Shown one piece after another: positions 22,153-32,444 of a DNA stretch of 64,000 nucleotides. The stretch comes from Diploptera punctata (lineage: Eukaryota > Arthropoda > Insecta > Blattodea > Blaberidae). Positions within the stretch are counted from its first letter, which is position 1, and each line of letters opens with the position of its first letter. The notes beneath the pieces were generated by a model. The model searched no databases. It was not told where the DNA came from and saw nothing but the letters and a program-made list of their open reading frames with translations. The position numbers were made by a program, and so were the translations under genes. The stretch spans positions 330,001 through 394,000 of the forward strand of contig JASPKZ010007551.1 of NCBI GenBank assembly GCA_030220185.1. Direction: 5' to 3'.

Positions 22153-23160
22153 CATGAAGTTTCATTAGCAAAGAACAGTAAATGAGAAGTCTTTATGCAT
22201 CAAATACCTATGCTTCATGGAGAAAAGACAGCATAAGTTATTACTTCTATAACATTGATCAGGTTTGACCTATAAATAAAAAACGCATAGATGATTTTTT
22301 TTATATTCTCATACCGATATAAACGTATCTTTTTCTCAATGAATGTAACATTTGAAAGTCGGTAAGATAATCATCAAATAAAGTTTATGAAGGACTTCTC
22401 TATGTTATCTCTTATCGCTGCTTCTCTTTTAAAAGAACTCTTCACTTATGATAAAATATTAGAATATTCTGTAAATTTCTCAACAAAGATTGTGCTATAA
22501 AAAATATGGTCAGTGAACGTACCGATATAGAGAATGACATAGTAATAAAAAACTTAACATGTAGTCAACGTTCCTAAAAAATGACGTACTATTTTTTTAT
22601 CTTTTGTGTGCATATGGCAAAAGGCAGTTTCAAAGTGAAAATATTTGCACACTAAAGTTAATTCGAGAGTAAATGTTTGTCCTCTTCCACAGTATTTTGG
22701 TTACACGTTCCCAACTTTTTTATCTTTGGAAAAAAAAAAAAAAAAAAAGCTAGTTCCATGAAGCCAATCATTGAAATTTCACAAGTGATTTTTTTTTCGC
22801 GGAGTAGTTCTTTTAATACAATCCAAAAGTCGTGGTACTCAAGAAGCAGAAAAACTTCCAACACAGAAGTGTTACACTGCAGAATTGCTTATCTGAGAAT
22901 AAAATGGGCTCTAACGAATGACGCAGCCAAGAAATGCAAATCTTATAATACATCGTCAAATATTTCATGCCTCGTAATTGAGCCTATAGCTCTCGATTCT
23001 ACAGTATTCTGCAATGTTACTCTCCCAATAAATTTCCATTTTAAACACTTTTCACACAGATATTAGGTTATAGTGTGTATGTATATACTCCATACGTCCC
23101 TACACAGGAGATATGGGTACTTTCCTGGCGGGCAGTTTTCTTGATCCAGCTTAATTAACT
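22153..23160. other. No recognisable feature; one 129-codon plus-strand ORF of doubtful status
   Basis: AT-rich. The plus-strand ORF at 22,677-23,066 crosses an A17 run that supplies a lysine stretch, has no recognisable domain, and is Ser/Asn/Ile-rich. The opposite strand over the same interval also has long open stretches. I see no splice, start-context or homology support for either. Confidence 0.4.
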
Positions 23161-23488
23161 ATCTCCATGGCGCGACAGGCCTAGAAGGCCCTTGGCCTAC
23201 TAGCCGGCTGCTGGCCTCACATTCACATATGCTAATCACAAAAGTAGACGATCGTACATAGGGGTGATGTGGTCAGCATTTCGGGTCCCCCAGCTGTTAT
23301 AACAGGTTTTCTCAACCTGTAGCGGCTACTTATTGTATCTATCCAAAGGCTTCACGATGCTGGGTGGGCACAAGTCCCATACTGGCTACAATTCCATGAG
23401 AAAATGTCTTCCCCCATGAAGACCCGAACCAGCGTAAGTCCCTTATCTCTGCGCTAAGGCAGCTTGCCTTAATCACTCTGCAGTTACG
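23161..23488 (-). repeat. SINE-1 copy
   Basis: Plus strand begins CTCCATGGCGCGACAGGCCTAG and ends with the complement of a decayed head (AATCACTCTGCAGTTACG). The body includes CTAGCCGGCTGCTGGCC and GATGCTGGGTGGGCAC. Confidence 0.88.
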
Positions 23489-23680
23489 CTTATTTCCCAA
23501 CAATTATCAGTGAAGGGCAACTGGGTTATAGGATGTAGTCATAATATTAGGACATGTCAATATTGTAAAGAATTTAATGAACATTAAAAATGGTATGAAA
23601 TGTAACCTGAGAATTCGTATGTGATTAAACTGTATTGCAACCGATCGAATTTATCTAGAGTTACGGTCCATAAGAAATGT

Positions 23681-23743
23681 ATTATTATTATCATTATCAT
23701 TATTATTGTTATTATTATCATTATATTATTATTGTTATTATTA

Positions 23744-23775
<32 letters not shown>
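23681..23775. repeat. (ATT)n microsatellite
   Basis: Imperfect ATT/ATC tract directly preceding the tandem LINE-1 tails. Confidence 0.9.
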
Positions 23776-23776
<1 letters not shown>

Positions 23777-24640
23777 CAAAATCATTATGATAACATTTTA
23801 ATGTAAAAAATGTTAAATAAAAAATGTATTAAACTGCTGTTCTCCCAGTTACATGGACGCGAAACATGGACTCTTATTTTAAGGGAGGATAAAATATTAC
23901 GAGTTTTTTTAGAATAAATTCATCAGGAAAATGACTGGACAAAGAAGAGACGAACAAACTGATGAATGGAGAAGACTACATAACAGTGAGCTACATGATA
24001 TTTATGGAAAATCACATATGATAAGCATAGTTAGGTTACGTAGACTACGATGGGCAGGACATTTGGTACGAATAGGGAATGAAAGATGGGCATGAAACTA
24101 TTATTATTATTCACAAAATCACTATGCTAACATTTTGAAGTCAAAAATGTCGAATTAGAAATTTATAAAACTGTTCTTTTCCCAAATATATGGATGTGAA
24201 GCGTTGACTTTTATTTTAAGGGCGGACAAAATATTACGAGTATTTGAAAATAAAGCCCTTAGGAAATGTCTGGGCCAAAAAGAGACGAACAGACGGATGG
24301 GAGAAAACTACACAAAAGTGAGCTATATGATATTTATGGGAAACCAGATATGGTAAGAATAGTTAAGTCTCATAGATTACGATTGGCAGGAAATGTGGCA
24401 CAAATGAGTAATGAAATAGGGGCATGGAAACTCCATTGTGGAAAACCAGAAGGGAAGGCGCCAAGTAGATAGGCCTAGAATGAGGTGAGAGAATAGCATT
24501 AACCATAATTTAAGGGTGGTAAATTATACAGAAGACGATTGGAAAACTTTAGCTCAAGGTAGAGATGTATGGAGAGATTATATCCGCGAAGCATGGGCCT
24601 CCGGGTTCGATAGTGCCAGTGAGGTTATTAGTTTAGATAA
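23776..24640 (+). pseudogene. Two tandem LINE-1 3' ends
   Basis: Two direct copies begin with the same leader TATTCACAAAATCANTATG followed by TAACATTTT (23,771 and 24,108). Each then encodes the LINE-1 tail. Copy 1 (to about 24,100) reads ETWTLIL and RDEQTDEWRRLHNSELHDIY, then LRWAGHLVRIGNERWA and stops. Copy 2 reads KRDEQTDGRKLHKSELYDIY, KPDMVRIVKS, KLHCGKPEGKAPSR, DDWKTLAQGRDVWRDYIREA and the 3' end GATAGTGCCAGTGAGG. Both have frameshifts. The arrangement implies a segmental tandem duplication followed by divergence, not two insertions, because the leader lies outside the LINE. Confidence 0.8.
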
Positions 24641-24717
24641 TATGTTAAAGTTTACAGTAATTTCCAACATTATTAACTTTAATCGCAATTGTAAGGGAAT
24701 CTTGGAATATTACTTAC

Positions 24718-25020
24718 CTCGATAGCGCGACAGTGCTAGAAGGCCCTAGACTTACCTACCTGCTTCTCACCTCACATCCACATGTGTTAATGACAAATTG
24801 GACGAACATCTAATCAGTATATCGGTGACATGTGCTAATCATATAGCATCCCCCAGTCATTACTGCCTTTCTCATCCTGGAGCCGCTACTTATTACAGCT
24901 ACCCAAATCCCTCAAGATGCTGGATGGACACTGGCCGAAATTTCATGAGAAAATTTCCTACCTCTGGGACTCGAATCACTCTTCCACAAGACTTAAACGG
25001 CTCGCCTATGGAGAATTTAA
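24718..25020 (-). repeat. SINE-1 copy, degraded
   Basis: ATAGCGCGACAGTGCTAGAAGG, CACATCCACATGTGTTAATG, GGAGCCGCTACTTATTACAG and CCGAAATTTCATGAGAAAAT. The head region at the right is eroded. Confidence 0.8.
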
Positions 25021-25171
25021 TATAAGACGCAAAACGTAAGCTCAATGATACAAACCGAAGAACTGACCTGATTATTTCAAATTCGAAGAAAACAGCTTCT
25101 ACTTAATTTTTATCCGCAAGGCTGGTTTTCTTTCCATGTACTTGAACTTAATTCTGGTAAACAAAAATATT

Positions 25172-25231
25172 GAATAATAATAATAATAATAAATAATAAT
25201 AATAATAAATAAATAATAATATATAATAATA

Positions 25232-25271
<40 letters not shown>
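25172..25271. repeat. (AAT)n microsatellite
   Basis: Imperfect AAT tract of about 100 bp. Confidence 0.92.
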
Positions 25272-25299
25272 GCAGTAATAATATGCACATGGAGGATGC

Positions 25300-26690
25300 T
25301 GTATGCCTATAAAAGGAGCGATGATTTGTGTTGTCGGAAATTAGTATGACTTGACAAAGTTCGCACGATAAGAAAACTTGGAATTTGTGCTATAAACATC
25401 CTGAAGTTACTCCCATGTGTTCTGCAGAAAGATGTTAAACTGTAAGTTATATATAAAAAAAAACTTTGTAGTCTTTTCCATCAAAGAAAAAGCTGCTTGT
25501 AGTTCTTGGCAAGGATTGCTGAGAAAATATGAGTAAGGCATGTCAGGAAATGAACTCTATATCCAGAATTTGAGAAGAATGCTGATGACACAAATTTATT
25601 ATAAATGATGTAATATGCACCATTACCTATGCTCTCCCAATTTAATTTAACCAACACATTGATGCATTAATTAATTTGAACTCAATACATTAGCATAACT
25701 TGTATGTACCGTACTAATAAAAACTGCCTTTACGTCAAGAGTGTCTCGCCGTCTGATAAGGTTAATTTAATAAACTATGATACCAATTAATAGCTAAACC
25801 AATCAATCAATCAATCAATCAATCAGACTTTTCCCTCTCTGTTTAAAAATAAAACTTCGAAACCGAACGAATTAGCTCAGACGGTATTCGAATCACTGAA
25901 ACTAGTATACCAGATAATTTTTACATTATTCAGGTTGCTAAAAAACGTACGTGGATCCAAACATGGCAACAATACGACTGCCGAAGTGTCGTAATTTTGG
26001 GATGTTACTTTTGGGCAATTCACGACAATCCGGATGCCCGTAGATGTTTTATTCTGCAGATCGTTTAATTCCATCTGCAAAGGCATTGTGAAAATGTATT
26101 GTAAAAAAAGTCATCCATCTCTTTCTTCCCCCCTCCATGTTCCCATTGAATTTAGGTCATCAAATATGAGGATGATTTCCTTCAACAAAACTTCCATAAG
26201 CACTTCAGCAGAATCCAAGGCCTCTTAATCAAAGACACGTACTTATATTTATGGAAAATGGTACAAATTGTTGCCCACCAATTGAGAAATCCAGAGTCGT
26301 AATTCAATCTATAAAAGCACGAATATTTAACAACCATTGAAATTATTAAATGCACATATCCCTATTAAGTTTGTTACCAAAGGGTTAAGTTTTATTATTT
26401 CAGAAGTATTCTTCTTTATTTCATTTTTTTAGCCTTTTTCCATAGACAGACTTGCAATGTGGCATTCAACATTATTTTTAAATGCGAAAATAGACCACTC
26501 AAAAATGCTGAATCATTAATTCACTCTTCATCGCTCAATTCAATTAATTCCAGATAAACCTTTTAGAAAAGTATCAATTGCACTCCTTAGATTAAAATAT
26601 TGCTCATGCATTTTGCTTCTATTTAGCCACCTCAAATGTGAATAATAAGGTAGATCTAAATAATCAGAGTTTTTTTTATTCCTGAAATTG
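25300..26690. other. No recognisable feature; small (AATC)n tract
   Basis: AT-rich. An (AATC)6-7 tract lies at 25,799-25,826. Overlapping short ORFs on both strands at 25,877-26,228 are unrecognised. No TE family is visible. Confidence 0.45.
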
Positions 26691-26697
26691 TCTATGC

Positions 26698-27025
26698 CCC
26701 GCGCCGTAGCCGAGTGGTTAAGGCAAGAAAGCCTTGGCGCAGAGCTACGGGGCTTGCGCTGGTTCGAGTCCCCATGGGGGAAGAAATGTTCTCATGGAAT
26801 TTCGGCCAGTATGGGACCGGTGCCCTCCCAACGTCGTGAGGCATTTGGGTAGCTACAATAAGTAGCGACTCCAGGTTGAGAATACTAGCTATAACGGCTG
26901 GGGGACCCGATATGCTGACCACATGTCACCCCTACACTGGCTATATGATTGTCTACCTATGTTATTAACACATGTGGATGTGAGGCCAGCAGCCTGCTGG
27001 TAGGCCAAGGGCCATCTAGGCCTAT
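26698..27025 (+). repeat. SINE-1 copy, well preserved
   Basis: Head CGCGCCGTAGCCGAGTGGTTAAGG (A box TAGCCGAGTGG) and GCTGGTTCGAGTCCCC (B box). The body GGCCAGTATGGGACCGGTGC is followed by CACATGTCACCCCTACAC. The 3' end is CAGCAGCCTGCTGGTAGG, then GGGCCATCTAGGCC. This is the best copy for reading the family consensus. Confidence 0.92.
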
Positions 27026-27164
27026 CGCCCTTGGATAAATTGTCTATGGCGTAAAGGATTCGACCTAATGATATTCATAATTTTCACAACTGACCACATC
27101 ACTCTATAGTAAGTAAGTGACTTTGCACACAGCCAGCGTCTCAGATTGATCTTGCAAATTTGAG

Positions 27165-27870
27165 TCTGCATTCATTCCGTTGTCTATGATAAATACTTTA
27201 AGTCTTCCAATAAATCCGGCTGGATGACCCATCATCGCAGGAGCACCATTCATTGCAACACATTCCAATTAATCCAGAAAGAGATTATTTTTTAAGTACG
27301 TTAATAGCAGCATTAAAAAAATCTGCCCCCGTGATCCAGTCTCTTAACGGAACAAGATCTAAAAATTCTTAATTGATGTTGAAATCATCATCTAATCCTC
27401 TTAAACATACAACTAATGGGGAATGTCTCTGTTATCGCTACACTCATCTAATGCTAATGAGTATACTGAACCAATTTTTCAATTTTCGTTTTTAACTGTT
27501 CCCCTAGATTAAAAGCCACATCTGAAATTCGCTCGGTAATGGCACGGCGAGACAGAATAACAGCTCTGAAAGTATTAATTAGATCAGGACAAACAGATTC
27601 TGCCGATAATATAAAACATTCTTTCACAAGTTCCCCTTCCGAGAGAGGTTTCATATTTTTTGGCAATCTGATAAAAATTTATACCTGATGCGTACTATAG
27701 CTTCGTAGTAGATGGTATATTTTTACCTTCACTTTAATTTGGCCTTTCTTCTATCTGACGCTCAAGTAATTTTTCACGAGGTTTGCCACTCAATGTTGTC
27801 TTCACCACATTCCTCCTAATGTGCATTCATAAAATGTCTCCGGATATTATAATGCGAAGTAGGACATAGA
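27165..27870 (-). pseudogene. hAT-type transposase fragment (GTF2IRD2/ZBED-like)
   Basis: Minus strand, reading leftwards, starts with a decayed CPTSHYNIRRHFMNAH segment, the C-terminal half of a zinc-finger-like BED region. REKLLERQIEE-like sequence follows in shifting frames. The open piece 27,454-27,666 reads MKPLSEGELVKECFILSAES and SRRAITERISDVAFNLGEQL. After a stop comes a sequence resembling SLALDEC (complement of the CTAATGCTAATG region), then PLRDWITGADFF-like and LSGLIG-like pieces. This order matches hAT transposases of the kind also found as GTF2IRD2/ZBED5/SCAND3 relatives. Many stops; C-terminal dimerisation region not seen. No terminal inverted repeats found. Confidence 0.7.
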
Positions 27871-27884
27871 ATTAGAATTGGCCC

Positions 27885-28560
27885 ATAATCATCCCATTTC
27901 GGACAAGGGCCTCCTGCGACTGCAGGGTGGCTTACGTTATGTCCCCGGGTTAGCCAATCCCTTGGGACTATCACTTAACTTTTTTTATGGATTGCTTCCA
28001 TCTTTGTCTGTCTTGTGCTATTATAGTCCTATATGACACTTCATTCCAACGCCTTTTTTTGTCTTTCCACTTTCCTTTTCCCTAGTCTGGGTTCCCACAT
28101 AGTCACTGTATAAGTCCACTTTTTAGGATCCATTCCGAGCACATGACCCCATTTCCATTTCAACCCCATTGCTGATGTTGCTACGTCTTTTAGTCTCGTT
28201 TTCTTGCGGATGTCCTCGTTACTGAAACGATCCCTTCTTGTGATATTTAATAGCTTCCGTTCCATTTTTCTTTGGCAATCTCTAGCATGGATGTTCCTTT
28301 TCTTGTTAATGACCATGTCTGCGAGCCGTAAGTTAACACGGATAGTACACACATGTCCATAACTGCTTTTTTAATTTTAGGCTGATGTCTTCTTCTAATA
28401 TAAACTTTAGAGCCCAGAAATTGTTCCATGCTTGTGTAATTCTCCTTTCTATTTCATTTAGAGTTTGGTTGCTGAATGATACGACTTGGCCTAAGTAAAC
28501 ATTCTGATGTAGTCGATTTTGTGATTTTCGATTTGGATTATCTTTTTTGTATCGTTATCG
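27885..28560 (-). pseudogene. LINE 3'-terminal fragment (another family)
   Basis: Minus strand gives MEQFLGSKVYIRRRHQPKIK, KKAVMDMCVLSVLTYGSQTW, then KMERKLLNITRRDRFSNEDI and KWKWGHVLGMDPKKWTYTVT, with PRLGKRKVERQKKAL. The order LTYGSQTW, RxMERKxLxITxRDR, RNEDIR, WxWxGHVxRM is that of post-RT tails of APE-type LINEs. Frameshift between the two open pieces; the RT itself is absent. Confidence 0.75.
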
Positions 28561-28744
28561 AAATATGATATAATTGTACTGCAAATCAATGTGCTTTTCC
28601 ATCTTCAAAGAAAAATATTTCACTTCTCATTCCTGAAGAAAGTTTGGCTAAGTACATATTGCATTCATTTTGAAAGACACAGAACCTAACTGCTTTGTAT
28701 TTTCTCTTACATATTGTCAGTGCGGCAACTGTTTATGTGAGAGT

Positions 28745-29035
28745 ACCGGCGCTCTGGGCGAGCGTAACTCCCACCCCTGGATGAAGTGAAGGGTGATACG
28801 AAATAAATAATGAGAAATTAAATGTCATGAAGGGGGGGGAAGGAGAGCGGAGAGTGTTGGTAGAATGAAATCGAACAACGGGAGAACACCAATAAAAACC
28901 CGAAAATCCTGATATAGCCCAATACCCGTCTGGAATCGAAATGATTCGAACCTGGAACCCCAGTCGGGACAGTCTCGCGCGCTTTTCACGTATCTTCTGT
29001 TAAAATCACGCAGTATTAACCGCACTATCTCAACA
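28745..29035 (-). repeat. Probable tRNA-headed SINE (unnamed family)
   Basis: Minus strand begins CTGTTGAGATAGTGCGGTTAATAC (A-box-like). About 65 bp further it has GGTTCCAGGTTCGAATCATTTCG (B-box-like). It is followed by a G/C-richer body than its surroundings. No second copy in this window. Confidence 0.45.
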
Positions 29036-29081
29036 GGAATTCGTTCAATTTCCTGCTTAATTCAATGTTTCAGTTACTGAA

Positions 29082-29115
29082 TCTCCGGGTTCAATAGTGC
29101 CAGTGAGTTGATATA
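29082..29115 (+). repeat. LINE-1 3' terminus remnant
   Basis: CCGGGTTCAATAGTGCCAGTGAGTTGAT matches the terminal 25 bp of LINE-1 (GGTTCGATAGTGCCAGTGAG). Confidence 0.6.
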
Positions 29116-29214
29116 GTGGCGTAAGTTTAGTTATAGTCATGTAAATCATTTTTGTCAGCTGTCAAAATTGTAAACATTACAATGCACTATGAAGGTAAAG
29201 TGATCCCTATACAG

Positions 29215-29400
29215 TCTTTAGGAGGTCCTTGTCGTGTCCCACATTTCTAGTCAATCGGCTCAAGTTGTCAGCTGAGTTGTCATGTCTGCCTGATGGCTGT
29301 CTTTACTCCTAGAGCATACATCTGGTACTTATTTTCCTTAAAAGCTGCATTGACCTTAGAGCCATGGTGTCGCCAGAAGATTTTAGAGCAGTTTTAAATA
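29215..29400 (-). repeat. SINE-6 copy, 3' body only
   Basis: GGAGGTCCTTGTCG, TAGTCAATCGGC, GCCTGATGGCTGTCTTTACTCC, CATCTGGTACTTATTTTCC and CATGGTGTCGCCAG correspond to 50,700-50,860. Confidence 0.6.
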
Positions 29401-29639
29401 TCCTAAATTCATTGGGATTCTAAATAACAACAGTCCGGTGTGTAAAGTGTTCAATTCAATACAAACCTCTACATGACACACATCTAGAATGGTAACATTA
29501 TAACATTTTTGTTCCTGAATTTATAACAGTTTTAGCGAATTTCGATGGAATGAAACTATTGATGTTGTTCTTTTGAAAATATGTTTTTATTTTTTACAGA
29601 TCTTCACGTGTGTGTGTCCGTTAAAGCTCTGGCGGGCAC

Positions 29640-29985
29640 AATTTTCGTTTCATCGAAGACAAACTATGCATATAACAATTAATTAATACCAAGTAAGACC
29701 GAGTTCGTTAACCAGTAAAATCGGACCATAGGTGTAGGAGTTCACCAGAAATGAAAATTTAAAATTCGTTCTATCGGTAGCAATTTTCGATGTTTCACAA
29801 CGAAACTCAGTATACACTATTAAATTAAACCGAGGAAGGTATTCTAAAAATTTTTAAAAAATCGACCATTAGAAGTGGCGATTTACTTGAAACCCGAAAT
29901 TAAAATTTGACTCCAGCAACCGCCAAGTTTGGTTCGTCGTAATGTATACCATTCAATTTAATTAATATTTAAATTGGCAATGTAT
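29640..29985 (-). repeat. Repeat T copy
   Basis: Minus strand reads GGTATACATTACGACGAACC, then GGCGGTTGC, a CGCCACTTCTAATGG block, GTATACTGAGTTTCGTTGTG and ACCGATAGAACGAATTTTAA. These are the same modules in the same order as at 45,320-46,000. Confidence 0.6.
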
Positions 29986-29989
29986 TCTA

Positions 29990-30639
29990 TATGATATATT
30001 AATTTAATTCAATGTATTTAATAAAGTAATTTAAAATGAATTTGTAGATACTACTTAAATTGATGTTACAACTATATGTAAATAGGTAATAAATTTACGG
30101 GTAGTCATGATTTGTTTTTACTGACATCCAACACTTACTAACATTTTCCTTACAGTATATGGTAAACAATTTCTTATGCGATTTAAATGAATGAATTCCT
30201 GCGGAAGTTTGTTTTGCAAACATTATTTATTTAATGCAATTTCGATTTGTATACTGTATCACTATAAGGGACTTGAACCCCTATATAGTATTCCAGGCAA
30301 GTAGAGTACGAATCGTGTACGGTTTTAATAGTTTCCTTTACATATTGAAAAGGAAATCACTTGAGGAGACAAATATTTATGTTACAAACTTGAAGGCAGT
30401 CACTCTGGCTAGACGATACGAATGTCGAATATGAATCACTAACCAATACGTCTCCCTACATCCACACCCACATCTCTCCAGTCACCTCGGAGATAAATTA
30501 TCTTAATCACGAAGGTAAGCTATATAGATAGACTTAATCATACTATATTTAGAGGATGGCAAGGATTAAATATAGTTTAACTTACATTAGCGAGTATATG
30601 TTTTTTTACACAGCGGAAACAGATATAATAACAAACTAA
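29990..30639. other. No recognisable feature
   Basis: AT-rich; one unrecognised 66-codon ORF at 30,234-30,434. Confidence 0.4.
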
Positions 30640-31095
30640 ATTAGTTTAAATATATAACAGGAACACTCAAAATAACTATGAAAAATAAAGCCAGGAAAGA
30701 CTCTATAATGAAATTACACAAGACAATGGCAGTTCCTATTATTACTTATGTATCCGAAACATGGACAGTGACAACACAACAATCTGCCAGAATATAAGCT
30801 GCTGAAATGAAATTCCTCAGACCAATAGCAGGATATCAAAGAACTGACAAAAAAAAACACAACACAGAAATAAGGCAACAACTAAAAGCAGAGGAATTAA
30901 ATAACAATACTGAAATATAGGACAAAGTGGAAAGAACACTTAGCAAGGATGACTGAGAATAGAATACCAAAAGCAGCATACAACTATTCACCACGAGGAA
31001 GAAGAAGTTTGGGAAGACCAAAGAAAAGATGGAAAGAGCAGCAATTTTGAGCCGGAACAGGCTAGTAAATAAGCCTAAACGGGGCGAAGAAGAAG
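30640..31095 (+). pseudogene. LINE-2-related 3' end
   Basis: Reads KLHKTMAVPIITYVSETWTV, TTQQSARI, AAEMKFLRPIAGYQRTD, IRQQLKAEEL and later PRGRRSLGRPKKRW in shifting frames, ending near AAGAAGAAGAC. It corresponds to the AVPTILYGCETW to GRRDVGRPRRCW section of LINE-2, but is diverged enough to be a separate subfamily (closest to 14,615-14,935). Multiple stops. Confidence 0.75.
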
Positions 31096-31108
31096 ACTTT
31101 TTTTAAGT

Positions 31109-31441
31109 CCATGGCGCGACAGACCTAAAAGGATCTTAGCCTACCATCCGGCTGCTGGCCTCACGTCCACACGTGTTAAAGGGGTAGGCAATCATGCAGC
31201 CAGTATAGGGGTGACATGTGGTCAGCATGTCGGGTCCCCAGCCGTTACAGCTGGTTTTCTCAACCTGAAGTCGCTCTTCATTGTAGCTAACTAAATGCAT
31301 CACGATGCTGGATAGCACCGATCCCATACTGGCCGGAATTCCATGAGAAAATAGCTTTCCCCATTGATACGCGAACTAGCGCAAGTCCGGTAGCTCTGCG
31401 CCAAGGCAAATTGCCTTAACCACTTGGCTACGGCGCGGGGC
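31109..31441 (-). repeat. SINE-1 copy
   Basis: Plus strand begins GTCCATGGCGCGACAGACC and ends AACCACTTGGCTACGGCGCGGGG, the complement of a good A-box head. Near full length. Confidence 0.9.
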
Positions 31442-31547
31442 TACCGAATATGTTGGCACTGGGAATATGGTTTGAGATTCATCTTCAAGAGAATCTGGGT
31501 TCAAATCACATTGACGACCAATCTGAGTTTTTTTCTGATTTTCTTCA

Positions 31548-31550
<3 letters not shown>

Positions 31551-31626
<76 letters not shown>
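31551..31626. repeat. (CT)n microsatellite
   Basis: Perfect or nearly perfect CT for about 76 bp. Confidence 0.97.
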
Positions 31627-31629
<3 letters not shown>

Positions 31630-31639
31630 ATCTTAGTTT

Positions 31640-32105
31640 AATGTCATCCTTTGTATGTATTTTTACATGTCCCACGTTATCCCGACATTACAAGGATACG
31701 ACATGTAGGGGGAGAGGATTTTTTTCACTCTGGATCACAAATTCAGCCTCGTGAAATAAAAAGAATACGTAGACGGACAGTAACGAAATCTGGATTAGAA
31801 AATTAGTTCCACGACAACGCCAAAGAACCATATAGTTTGTCACTGAATAACAGAGTATAATGCAGTTAATGTGACCCAGTCCCTAACCTGTAGTTTGTTT
31901 TCTTCGCCCAATATAGCTGGTTTTCAAATCTAGTAGTTATTCAGGAGGTAGTTTGAACTCCATTTCAGACAATATACTGAAGTAAATCTGGTTAAGAAAA
32001 CTTAGTTTTAAAGAATATATAACGCTAATAACGCGACTCCTTGTAATGTGGGGATTTGATTATTAGGCATCATTTCATCATATTTACTATTTCGTATCAT
32101 TAAAA
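31640..32105. other. No recognisable feature
   Basis: AT-rich; nothing supportable. Confidence 0.4.
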
Positions 32106-32440
32106 CTCATCATCATCATCCGGTATCATCAAAGCTGCCGCCGCCTTCCAGAAACAAAACGCCATTCCTCTCTGTCCATCCATTGATCTTCCTCCAATTC
32201 TCTGTATAATCATAGCCGTTTGCATACCTTCTATCCAGGTTTTCTTTGGTCTTCCTTTCTTCTTCCTTTCCATCCGATACAAATTTTAGGCAATCTTTGC
32301 TCTGGCATTCTTTTAAATGGCCGTACCACTGTAATATTTAATTTTTTATAATGTCCATGATGTCCGGCTCCTCTTGTACACCCATAATTTTCCTTATTTC
32401 GTATTCTATCCATTCTAGATTTCCAGCTGATCTCATTAAA
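32106..32440 (-). pseudogene. LINE 3'-terminal fragment (another family)
   Basis: Minus strand reads RIRNKENYGCTRGAGHHGHY, RPFKRMPEQRLPKICIGWKG, then after a frameshift MERKKKGRPKKTWIEGMQTA. This is the GHVxRMPExRLPK / GRPxKTW tail typical of APE-type LINEs. It ends with an ALMIPDDDDEF-like tail at the CAT-rich 3' terminus. Not LINE-1 or LINE-2. Confidence 0.75.
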
Positions 32441-32444
32441 ATTC

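Noticed and set aside
22677..23066. 129-codon ORF as a host gene
   Set aside because: Crosses an A17 run, has no recognisable domain, and the opposite strand is also open. No supporting signal.
25799..25826. CRISPR-like or short tandem array
   Set aside because: Simple (AATC)n without spacers; no array of repeats with unique spacers is present anywhere in the window.
31424..31641. Leu/Ser repeat proteins
   Set aside because: Frames across (CT)n. The frames at 35,575-35,884 across (GA)n are the same artefact.
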